From Deltaproteobacteria bacterium (lineage in GTDB: Bacteria; Myxococcota; Myxococcia; Myxococcales; Myxococcaceae), in NCBI GenBank assembly GCA_016875515.1, contig VGRA01000199.1:1-5695 (forward strand): 5,695 nucleotides of DNA. Direction: 5' to 3'. The notes beneath the pieces are model-generated. The model ran no database searches, was not told where the DNA came from, and saw nothing but the letters and a program-made list of their open reading frames with translations. The translations under genes were made by a program, and so were the position numbers. Shown here piece by piece: positions 1-5,695 of the stretch (position 1 is its first letter; each line of letters opens with the position of its first letter).

Positions 1-535
1 CCTTCAGCCCGCGCAGGGCCACGACGTAGCGGGTGGTCTCCTTCAGCCCCTCGCGCGTGTGGAACACCACGGCCTGCCGGTCCGGTGACTTCGCCCGCGG
101 GTCCAGGTCCACGAAGTGGTGGACGCGGCGCAAGGTGCCCACCTCCACCCAGAGGGTGTGGGCCTCCGCGGCCACGCTCGCCTCCGCATCCCCCAACGCG
201 GCCGGGAGCCCGTCGGGAGAGAGGCCGCCCGGGTAGGCGGTGACCAGCGTGGGGGCGAGGCTCGCGCCGTCCACGGGGCGCCAGGCGTGCGGATCCGCCA
301 GCCCGGTGGCGGTGCGGACCTTCGCCTCGCGCGTCAGCTGCAGCCGGTACCCGGACGGGAGGGATGCATCTGGGCTGCGGAAGAAGTCCGAGGGGAAGGG
401 GCCGGTGCAGTCTTGGCCGGCCAGCAGCGGCTGGCAGCCCTCCGGCAGGTCCAGCGGCGGCAGCGGCGCCTTCTGGGCGGGGCAGCCGAGGAGGGCGAGC
501 ACGGACAACGCGGCGAGGACGCGGTGGGTAGGCAT
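1..535 (-). CDS. Lipoprotein, N-terminal part of alpha/beta-hydrolase-like family (partial, runs off left edge)
   Basis: 178 codons are open from ATG at 535-533 to the window edge; the C-terminus lies outside. The N-terminus has a short basic start, a hydrophobic stretch and a lipobox ending LLGC with Cys18, so it is probably an exported lipoprotein. The mature part reads PLPPLDLPEGCQPLL, then a Cys-containing GPFPSDFFRSP segment, then WRPVDGAS, TLWVEVGTLRRVHHF and FHTREGLKETTRYVV. The same blocks occur in the neighbouring gene at 719-2165 (125 of 178 residues identical, no gaps), which continues into a serine-hydrolase-type C-terminus, so a similar C-terminus is expected here. The start is supported by this alignment: both start codons fall at equivalent positions. 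No clear Shine-Dalgarno precedes this ATG, unlike the paralogue. It lies 183 bp downstream of the paralogue and may have its own promoter. The substrate is unknown. Confidence 0.85.
   Translation of the reverse strand, partial: MPTHRVLAALSVLALLGCPAQKAPLPPLDLPEGCQPLLAGQDCTGPFPSDFFRSPDASLPSGYRLQLTREAKVRTATGLADPHAWRPVDGASLAPTLVTAYPGGLSPDGLPAALGDAEASVAAEAHTLWVEVGTLRRVHHFVDLDPRAKSPDRQAVVFHTREGLKETTRYVVALRGLK
1..535 (-). repeat. Tandem duplicated gene segment, copy A
   Basis: This segment aligns with 1631-2165 at a constant offset of 1630 bp, without net insertion or deletion. Positions 20-67 are identical to 1650-1697 (48 nt) and 115-159 to 1745-1789 (45 nt). Similarity falls off in the signal peptide part. 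The repeat is a paralogous gene start and not a mobile element: no terminal inverted repeats or target duplications are visible. Confidence 0.85.
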
Positions 536-718
536 GGCGTGGTGCGCGGTGTAGTCGCATTGCCTACCCGCGGTCCAGACGGCACGCGCGGGTGCCCGGG
601 CAACAGTTGCTACCAACCCCAACGGGTCGTGGTTTCCGCGCTGCGCCTCACCGCCCCATGAAGGGCCCGGTCGCAACCTCGTTCCATGGCGCACCCATCC
701 TCGGCGCAGGGCCGCCCG

Positions 719-2165
719 TCAGTCCGGATCGCACGCGCCGCTGCAGAAGTTCTGCACCACGCCCCGGCGGAGGAATGCGTCCATCTGCGAGGCGACCTGC
801 GCGCGCAGCCGGGTTCCCTCGTGGACGATGTTGTCCGGCCGGTCCGGGTTGGGGACGGCGTAAACGCCGGGCAGGTCAATGCCGAGGCCGAACGTGGCGG
901 CGGCGCTGCCGCTGACCGGGCCCTGCTGCTCGGGGAGCCCGTGGTAGCCCGCGGGCGCCGGCGAGGGCGTCAGCATGGGAAGCCCGAGCAACTGCGCGTG
1001 CAGGAGGCTGCCGAGGTTGGGAACCACGGCGTCCCCCAAGCCAAACTGCAGCAGGACGCGGCGGTCCGTGGGGCTGCCGGGCAGCTTCTGCTGCAGCACC
1101 AGCGGGGCGTAGGTGGCCGGGTCCACCCGATCGAACGGCGCCTGCAAGAGTGCAATCAGCTTCTGCTGGTCCGACGGGTCCCGGATGCTGTTGTCCAGCA
1201 GCAGCAGGAACGCGGCGAAGGGGCGCGCCCGCATCATCATGGTGCAGAAGCCGGCCCCGCCCGCGTGGAGCATCACCCGGTCCAGCCCGGGGGCCAGCGC
1301 GGCCAGCGTCCCGCCGAGGATGTGCCCCATGCTGACGCCGAGGAAGCTGCGGGCGCGGGCGGCGTAGACCGGCTGGCCGGCGAGGTTCGAGCCGGGGCCG
1401 GAGGCGCTCGCGGACGCGGAGCATGTCCCGGGTGGCGTTGGCGCGGGTGACGGTGGTGAAGACCCAGGCGAGTTGGACGTCTGCGCGGTCCCAGCCGGCG
1501 GCAGCCAGCACCGGGAAGACGTCCTGCTCGAAGCGGGCGGCCAGCGGCTCCAGCTGCGGGTCCCCCGTGGCCTCGCCGTCCCGGATGCGGCGGAAGCCCT
1601 CGGGCACAGGGGCGGGCGCGCCGTCCAGCCCCTTGGCACGCCGGATGGTCACGACGTAGCGGGTGGTCTCCTTCAGCCCCTCGCGCGTGTGGAACACGAC
1701 GGCGCGCTTGTCCGGCGCGGGCTGGCGGGCGTCCGGGTCCACGTAGTGGTGGACGCGGCGCAAGGTGCCCACCTCCACCCAGAGGGTGTTGGCGTCGTTG
1801 GCCACGCTTGCGGCGGCGTCATCCAGCAGCGCGGGCAGCCCCTCCGGGTAGAGGCCGCCCGGGTACGCGGTGACGAGCGTGGGGACGAGGCTGGCGCCGT
1901 CCACGGGGCGCCAGGCGTTGGGGTCCACCCGTCCCACGGTGGTCCGCACCTTCGCCGCCTCCGTGAGCAGCACGCGGTGCCCGGACGGGAGCGACGCATC
2001 CGGGCTGCGGAAGTAGTAGGAGGGGAAGGGGCCGAAGCAGTCCGCGCCGCCGAGCAGCGGCTGGCAGCCCTCGGCGAGGCCGAGCGGGGGGAGGGGCGTC
2101 TTCCCGGGGGCGCAGGAAAGGAGGAGCAGGCCGCAGAGGACGGGGAGCGAGGAGAGGACGCGCAT
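719..2165 (-). pseudogene. Lipoprotein of the alpha/beta-hydrolase-like family, broken by a frameshift and apparent internal deletion
   Basis: From ATG at 2165-2163, preceded by GAGG 7 nt upstream, the frame gives a lipoprotein signal with LLLSC at Cys18 and about 250 sensible residues ending in NATRDMLRVRER near 1405. Further on this frame turns into Arg/Pro/Ala-rich nonsense. Sensible sequence resumes in another frame from about 1399 (GSNLAGQPVY) to TGA at 721-719. It carries a nucleophile elbow GVSMG (Ser codon 1333-1331), GDAVVPN (candidate catalytic Asp codon 1033-1031) and NIVHEG (candidate His codon 823-821), ending CSGACDPD. Only about 25 residues separate RDMLRVRE from the nucleophile elbow, too few for the early strands and oxyanion loop of an alpha/beta hydrolase. 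From memory, relatives have well over a hundred residues there, often with a GHG-type motif. I infer a deletion with an out-of-frame junction at about 1388-1412. A sequencing or assembly error is the alternative. Nineteen bp separate it from the 62-aa gene upstream. Confidence 0.75.
1631..2165 (-). repeat. Tandem duplicated gene segment, copy B
   Basis: This is the counterpart of 1-535 and belongs to the broken lipoprotein gene. The homologous pairing probably continues leftwards beyond the window in copy A, so the true repeat unit is longer than can be seen here. Confidence 0.85.
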
Positions 2166-2184
2166 GGTGCGCCCTCGAGCCTGC

Positions 2185-2373
2185 TTAGCGTGACTCGGTG
2201 GGTGCGAGGTCCTCGTCGTCGCGGCTGCCGCCGTCCCGGGCGGGCTTGCCGGAGAGGGAGGGGGCGCCGTCCTCCGGGGCAGGGAGGGGTTCGGGAGAGG
2301 GGCTCGCCACCGCCACGGCGGAGAGGAGCAGCAGTCCACTGAGCGTGGCGGCGAGGGCGTTGAACAGGCTCAT
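2185..2373 (-). CDS. Small exported protein of unknown function (62 aa)
   Basis: The start is ATG at 2373-2371, with GAGG four bases upstream, and the stop is TAA at 2187-2185. I do not recognise the family. Residues 1-23 form a hydrophobic signal-like segment (core LSGLLLLSAVAVA) with a plausible signal peptidase I site after Ala23. It lacks the usual basic residue near the N-terminus, so it may instead remain as a membrane anchor. There is no lipobox. The mature part of about 39 residues is rich in Pro, Ser, Gly and acidic residues (PSPEPLPAPEDGAP, then RDDEDLAPTE), has no Cys and is probably disordered. It lies 31 bp after the cytochrome c gene and 19 bp before the broken lipoprotein, all on the same strand, so co-transcription is likely. 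The reading frame is open beyond this ATG into the cytochrome gene, but the upstream part looks like shadow coding. Existence as a gene is likely but unproven. Confidence 0.62.
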   Translation of the reverse strand: MSLFNALAATLSGLLLLSAVAVASPSPEPLPAPEDGAPSLSGKPARDGGSRDDEDLAPTESR

Positions 2374-2404
2374 GGTGCCTCGGACGGTGCGGGGGGCGCT
2401 GTAT

Positions 2405-2722
2405 TCACGGCCGCTTGAAGGTGCGGACGTGCCGGACGAGCGCGGCAATCTCCTCGGGAGTGAGCCGGTCCTTGAAGGGCTTCATCACCTTGCCCTTCCC
2501 CTCGAAGATGGCCTTTTCAATCTTCTCGTCGGAGTGGCGGGCCTGCCACCCCGGGTCCGTGAGGTCGTCCACCTTGTACTTGCGGCCGCGCTCGGTGTCC
2601 CCCGAGCCGTCCATGGCGTGACAGCCTTGGCACTTCTTCGCCCAGAGGTCCTTCACCTCCACCTCGGCGAGGGCGGGGGTGGCGAGCAGCAACAGGGCGG
2701 CGGCGGTCTTCAGCGTGGGCAT
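2405..2722 (-). CDS. Periplasmic monoheme c-type cytochrome (105 aa)
   Basis: This is a small electron carrier of the class I type. Residues 1-19 are a Sec signal peptide (basic start MPTLK, hydrophobic core, ALA before a likely cut at 19/20). The single heme-binding site is C31-Q-G-C34-H35, followed by AMDGSGDTERG. Met80 in GKVMKPFK is the likely sixth iron ligand, and the C-terminal helix LTPEEIAALVRHVRTF is the usual closing helix of these proteins. The length fits a single-domain cytochrome c. AGGA lies 7 nt before the ATG. The gene start overlaps the end of the upstream membrane protein gene by 13 nt (2710-2722), which points to translational coupling. The electron donor and acceptor are not evident: no oxidase, reductase or quinol complex is encoded in the window. 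A longer version starting inside the membrane protein gene is unlikely because the signal peptide sits exactly at this ATG. Confidence 0.93.
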   Translation of the reverse strand: MPTLKTAAALLLLATPALAEVEVKDLWAKKCQGCHAMDGSGDTERGRKYKVDDLTDPGWQARHSDEKIEKAIFEGKGKVMKPFKDRLTPEEIAALVRHVRTFKRP

Positions 2723-4398
2723 GTGAGGGTCCTGTCCGGGGAGACGAGCGAGACGGTGGCCCGATTCACGGGCGCCGTCCACCATTGGGCCGCGAGGAAG
2801 CCGGAGTGGTCCCCCTTCGCCAGCGCGGCGTGCAGGCCGAGGAAGCCGAGCGCCACGGCGGCGGCGAGTCCCATGGCCCGGGTGTGTGCGGAGGACTCGG
2901 CATCCTCCACCAGCCACAGCGCGGCGAGCGCGGAGGCGGCGGCGAGCAGGGCCACGAGCAGCCACCCCGCCGCGGCGGCGGTCAGGCCGAGGATGTCCGG
3001 GATGGACGGGACGAACAGGCCCTGCTTGAGGAGCGGGACGGCCAGTCCGAAGACGGGCTCGGAGACATCGTCCGGAACGTAATTGACGAACGTGGAGAGC
3101 CCGGTCACCGCCACCGAGGCAGCGGCGAGCCCGGCCACCGCGGCGCGGCCCCACGCGGGCACCTGCTCCAGCCACAGCCCGGCGGGGAGAAGCAGGAAGG
3201 GCACCAGCCCGGCGAGGTGCCGGGGGCCGGTGGTCCAGCCCCACGAGTCATAGGAGAAGGAGGAGGTGAAGTAGCCGTAGCCGGTCACCAGCAGCGCGGT
3301 GAGCCAGCCCACCGCGCGCAGCTCCGGGGCGGCTGCGCGGAAGGGGGTGCGCAGGCCGGCGAGCCCCGCGGCGAGGAACGGCGCCATCAGCAGCAGCCCG
3401 CGCAGGGGAGAGAAGAGGGAGAGGAGGAGGGCGCGCGCGTCCGGGGTGCGGATGCCGAGGAAGCCGCCCTGGTGCCAGCCCATGTACGCCGCGTCGTTCA
3501 GGAACTTGTAGCCGGAGACCAGGGGGTGGCCGAAGGCGTGCCGGTGGTACCACGCCAGCAGCGCCACGAAGGGCAGCGCCCCGAGCGCCGCGAAGCCCGC
3601 GGCGCGTGCGAGCCGCGTCCACCGCTCCGCCCGCGACGGGCCCTCCTGCAGCAGCAGCGACAGCGCCGCGTACGCGACGAGCGCAAGCACCCCCAGCGCA
3701 GAGGTGTACTCGGCCGCCACGGTGGCCCCCGCGAAGGCCCCGGCCAAGACGTAGCCGCGCGCGCGCCACTCGCCGCGCGCACACCGCCACAGCGCGTAGA
3801 AGCAGCCGAAGAGCAGCACCGCGGTGGACTGGTGGCTCATGAAGAGCAGCGAGTAGCTGTAGGCCAGCGTGCCGAGCGCATAGGCGAGCACCAACCCGTC
3901 CGCCGTGGCGGGGCGCAGGTAGGTGGCCAGGAAGCGCCGCAGGAAGACGAGCATGGCCAGCGTGGGCAGGACGGTGACGAACAGCCGCGCCCAGAAGACG
4001 AGCGGCCCCTCCTCCCCGGGCCGGCGTCCTTCCGGGGGACCGGGCGGGTACACCCCTGCCTCCCGCAGCGCGGCGTAGACGGGCACCGCCGCGAGCGAGA
4101 GCAGCGGCGCCTTGGAGGGGTAGTAGTGGCGGAGGGCGGGTTGGCCGCGCGGCGCGTCCGGCCCCACGCAGGGCTTGAGCGTCCCGTCCGGCAGCTCCGC
4201 GGTGCAGGAGAGGTCCCCCACCATGCCGTGCTCACGCAGGGTCGGGTTGATCTCCCAGCTGCCGTGGTCCACCAGCGCCCGCGTCAGCCAGAGCCGGCAC
4301 AGCTCGTTGGGGGAGTTCAGGCACGGCTGGTAGGGGAAGGGCAGCAGGTAGAGCGCCAGGACGAGCGCCCAGCCGGCGTGCCGGGGGAGGGTGGGCAT
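2710..4398 (-). CDS. Polytopic membrane protein, probable GT-C-type glycosyltransferase (562 aa)
   Basis: The start is ATG at 4398-4396, with GGAAG 7 nt upstream, and the stop is TGA at 2712-2710. I count about 11-13 hydrophobic segments, roughly residues 8-22, 94-110, 132-153, 166-184, 188-203, 216-250, 265-283, 322-346, 362-378, 394-411, 416-434, 470-496 and 507-525. After the first segment comes an external loop of about 70 residues, starting with SPNELCRLWLTRALVDHG and containing Cys65 and Cys77. It ends in RHYYPSKAPLLSL, a pattern typical of GT-C-like proteins (Tyr-Pro/Ser-Lys-Ala-Pro before helix 2). The segment at 386-398 (WGWTTGPRHLAGL) resembles the G-P-R-aromatic/His-L motif of the same group. 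Family members transfer sugars from polyprenyl-phosphate donors on the outer face of the inner membrane; donor and acceptor here are unknown. The divergent FkbM methyltransferase and glycosyltransferase support a glycan role. I am sure of a membrane protein, less sure of enzyme activity. Confidence 0.8.
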   Translation of the reverse strand: MPTLPRHAGWALVLALYLLPFPYQPCLNSPNELCRLWLTRALVDHGSWEINPTLREHGMVGDLSCTAELPDGTLKPCVGPDAPRGQPALRHYYPSKAPLLSLAAVPVYAALREAGVYPPGPPEGRRPGEEGPLVFWARLFVTVLPTLAMLVFLRRFLATYLRPATADGLVLAYALGTLAYSYSLLFMSHQSTAVLLFGCFYALWRCARGEWRARGYVLAGAFAGATVAAEYTSALGVLALVAYAALSLLLQEGPSRAERWTRLARAAGFAALGALPFVALLAWYHRHAFGHPLVSGYKFLNDAAYMGWHQGGFLGIRTPDARALLLSLFSPLRGLLLMAPFLAAGLAGLRTPFRAAAPELRAVGWLTALLVTGYGYFTSSFSYDSWGWTTGPRHLAGLVPFLLLPAGLWLEQVPAWGRAAVAGLAAASVAVTGLSTFVNYVPDDVSEPVFGLAVPLLKQGLFVPSIPDILGLTAAAAGWLLVALLAAASALAALWLVEDAESSAHTRAMGLAAAVALGFLGLHAALAKGDHSGFLAAQWWTAPVNRATVSLVSPDRTLTCPR

Positions 4399-4468
4399 GG
4401 ACGGGCTTCCGTATAGCGCGGATTGACCCACCGGCAGGGCCGTGGTGAACCTCTGCGACTTGACGCCC
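4399..4468. promoter_or_regulatory. Divergent intergenic region between the GT-C-like and FkbM genes
   Basis: The 70 bp between two divergent start codons must hold, or overlap, the promoters of both blocks unless transcription starts inside the genes. On the plus strand TTGACC at 4423-4428 resembles a sigma-70 -35 box, but the sequence 17 bp downstream (TGAACC) is a poor -10. On the minus strand the only TATA-like string (TATAC at 4415-4411) abuts the Shine-Dalgarno GGAAG at 4410-4406, too close to the start codon to serve as a normal -10. I see no strong inverted repeat. The role is inferred from gene orientation, not from motifs. Confidence 0.4.
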
Positions 4469-5416
4469 ATGCCAGACCTTCCTCCCGCTCCGCCCTGGCT
4501 CCGCGTGGCCGCGGCGGTGGTGCCGCACCTGCCCGCGGGCCGGTACCGCGCCATGAACGCGCTCTCCACCCGGCCCCCTCCGGCGTTCCTCGCCGCGCTC
4601 CGGCGCGCTGGTCCCGGGGTGCACTTCGAGTGCGACCTGCGCAACGGGCTGGCGCGCGAGGTCTTCTTCACCGGCCAGTACGAGCCGCAGGAGACGCTGC
4701 TGCTCGAGTCGCTGCTGGACCCCGGGGACGCCTTCGTCGACGTGGGGGCGCACTGGGGGTACTTCAGCCTGCTCGCCGCCGGCCGCGTGGGCCCCGCCGG
4801 GCGCGTGCTGAGCGTGGAGGCGGACCCGCGCATCCACGCCATCCTCGCGCGCAACCGCGCGCTGAACCCGGGGCTGCGGCACTGGGACACGGTCCACGTG
4901 GCGGCGGCAGAGGGGGCGGGGGAGGTGGAACTGGAGGGCTTCCCCGAGCAGGGGGACAACTGGGGCATCTCCCGCATCGGGGCGCGGCTGTCGGACGGGG
5001 CGCCGCGGTTCCGGGTGCAGACGGCCTCCGTGGACGGGCTCCTTTCGGAGCATGGGCTGGGCGAGGTGGCCCTGCTGAAGATGGACATCGAGGGGGCGGA
5101 GTGGCTCGCCCTGCGCGGCATGGACGGCGGGCTGCGGGCGGGAAGGTACCGGCGCCTGCTGCTGGAGCTCCACCCGGAGGGCGTGGCGGGGCTGGGGGGC
5201 TCCCTCGAGGCGCTCACCCGGATGCTCCGGGACGCAGGCTACCGGGGGCTGTCCATCCGCCATGACGCGGCGGCCGTGCGCGAGGCGGCCTATGGCCGGG
5301 GGCTGCGCGCGGCGGACTTCCTGCTGCCGCTCGCGGAGGGTGCCGCGGTGGACGGCTGGCCCCACCAGCTGTGGCTGGCGCCGGGGGTGGACGCCCCCTC
5401 CGGCCTGCCCGCCTGA
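4469..5416 (+). CDS. FkbM-family SAM-dependent methyltransferase (315 aa from ATG)
   Basis: The fold is a class I methyltransferase. SAM motif I is F89-V-D-V-G-A-H-W-G97, the acidic ribose-binding residue of motif II is Glu117 in LSVEADPR, and the FkbM signature K204-M-D-I-E-G-A-E211 follows. The N-terminal lead-in EVFFTGQYEPQETLLLESLL is also typical of the family. Members usually O-methylate sugars or other hydroxyls on polysaccharides, lipids or natural products; the substrate here is not predictable. The protein has no signal peptide, so it is cytoplasmic. The start is uncertain. ATG 4469 lacks a good Shine-Dalgarno, while GTG 4445 (or 4442) in the same frame has AGGG at 4436-4439 and would add 8-9 residues. 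The stop TGA (5414-5416) lies inside the ribosome binding site of the next gene, a glycosyltransferase, which indicates an operon and a role in glycan decoration. Confidence 0.92.
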   Translation: MPDLPPAPPWLRVAAAVVPHLPAGRYRAMNALSTRPPPAFLAALRRAGPGVHFECDLRNGLAREVFFTGQYEPQETLLLESLLDPGDAFVDVGAHWGYFSLLAAGRVGPAGRVLSVEADPRIHAILARNRALNPGLRHWDTVHVAAAEGAGEVELEGFPEQGDNWGISRIGARLSDGAPRFRVQTASVDGLLSEHGLGEVALLKMDIEGAEWLALRGMDGGLRAGRYRRLLLELHPEGVAGLGGSLEALTRMLRDAGYRGLSIRHDAAAVREAAYGRGLRAADFLLPLAEGAAVDGWPHQLWLAPGVDAPSGLPA

Positions 5417-5418
5417 GG
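5414..5418 (+). promoter_or_regulatory. Shine-Dalgarno of the glycosyltransferase gene, overlapping the upstream stop codon
   Basis: TGAGG contains the TGA stop of the FkbM gene and lies 6 nt before GTG at 5425. This spacing decides the GTG start of the next gene and suggests translational coupling, because ribosomes terminating on the first gene sit on the initiation region of the second. Confidence 0.7.
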
Positions 5419-5424
5419 CGCCGC

Positions 5425-5695
5425 GTGGACGTCCTCCACCTGTACAGCGGGAACCTGTTCGGCGGGGTGGAGCGGATGCTGCTGACGCTCGCGGCGTCCG
5501 AGCCCAACCACCGGGTGGGGCTCTGCTTCGAGGGGAGGTTGGCCGAGTCCCTGCGGGCGGCGGGGCGCGCGCCGGAGCTGCTCGGGGAGGTCCGCTTCCG
5601 CCACCCGGGGTCCGTGGTGCGGGCGCGGCGGGCGGTGGGGCGGCTGCTGCGCGCGCGGCGGCCGGACGCGGTCGTCTGCCACTCGTCGTGGGCGC
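5425..5695 (+). CDS. Glycosyltransferase, GT4/GT-B-like, N-terminal part (runs off right edge)
   Basis: Ninety codons are open from GTG 5425 to the window edge. The start VDVLHLYSGNLFGGVERMLL is the first beta strand and glycine-rich loop of a GT-B fold glycosyltransferase. The G-G-V-E-R/K pattern is common in family 4 enzymes that take nucleotide-sugar donors. It is followed by VGLCFEGRLAESLRAAG, LLGEVRF and RRPDAVVCHSSW, which match the second to fourth strands of the N-terminal acceptor-binding domain. The C-terminal donor-binding domain and its E-x7-E motif would lie outside the window, so the sugar cannot be judged. The enzyme is cytoplasmic or membrane-associated. The gene begins 8 nt after the FkbM stop, on a good TGAGG ribosome binding site, so the two are almost certainly one operon. 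No in-frame ATG lies upstream; CTG at 5413 is unlikely. Confidence 0.85.
   Translation, partial: MDVLHLYSGNLFGGVERMLLTLAASEPNHRVGLCFEGRLAESLRAAGRAPELLGEVRFRHPGSVVRARRAVGRLLRARRPDAVVCHSSWA

Noticed and set aside
536..718. Rho-independent terminator after the broken lipoprotein gene
   Set aside because: No stable hairpin followed by a T run is visible on the minus strand between 718 and 536; the palindromes at 593-610 have no T tract.
1388..1412. Programmed ribosomal frameshift joining the two halves of the lipoprotein
   Set aside because: There is no slippery heptamer or clear downstream pseudoknot, and the missing part of the hydrolase core would not be restored by a change of frame.
1473..2342. 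Plus-strand open frame opposite the lipoprotein genes
   Set aside because: It mirrors the complementary strand of the duplicated gene. The same shadow appears at 116-661 because the two genes are paralogues, so its repetition is not evidence of coding.
2785..4416. Long plus-strand open frame (543 codons) opposite the membrane protein gene
   Set aside because: Its translation is low-complexity Gly/Arg/Glu/Gln-rich with no domain pattern. The minus strand there encodes coherent transmembrane segments, so this is a shadow frame in GC-rich DNA.
4406..4416. Possible -10 box (TATAC) for the GT-C-like gene
   Set aside because: It directly abuts the Shine-Dalgarno and would place the transcript start about 5 nt before the ATG, with no -35-like hexamer at the right distance.
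4232..5365. Long minus-strand open frame (377 codons) opposite the methyltransferase
   Set aside because: The product is rich in Arg, Pro, Gln and His without motifs, and the plus strand carries clear SAM-binding and FkbM motifs.

Overview
The window is very GC-rich and its codons end almost always in G or C. The gene content is a lipobox-bearing alpha/beta-hydrolase-like protein family in tandem copies, a GT-C-like membrane protein, a small cytochrome c, an FkbM methyltransferase and a GT4-type glycosyltransferase. This looks like a myxobacterial (Myxococcota, probably Cystobacterineae) chromosome. The assignment is an inference from composition and protein style. No rRNA, tRNA, CRISPR array, insertion sequence or integrase is visible.

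Layout: a minus-strand block reads from about 4398 leftwards. It holds a 562-aa polytopic membrane protein (2710-4398), a 105-aa monoheme cytochrome c that overlaps it by 13 nt (2405-2722), a 62-aa exported peptide of unknown role (2185-2373), a lipoprotein of the alpha/beta-hydrolase type that appears broken (719-2165), and, after a 183-bp gap, the N-terminal part of an intact-looking paralogue (1-535) that runs off the left edge. Spacings of -13, 31 and 19 bp suggest that the first four are one transcription unit. The two lipoproteins are an old tandem duplication: 125 of 178 residues are identical by my hand count, without gaps, at an exact offset of 1630 bp.

A plus-strand block starts on the other side of a 70-bp divergent intergenic region. 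It holds an FkbM-family methyltransferase (4469-5416), followed by the N-terminus of a glycosyltransferase (5425-end) whose Shine-Dalgarno overlaps the methyltransferase stop codon. With the divergent GT-C-like protein this resembles part of a surface-glycan locus.

The most notable feature is the damaged hydrolase. Its N- and C-terminal halves lie in different frames, and the stretch that should carry the first half of the hydrolase core, including the oxyanion loop, is absent. The rest of the window is fairly ordinary for a myxobacterium. I did not find a convincing new defence, mobile or RNA system.
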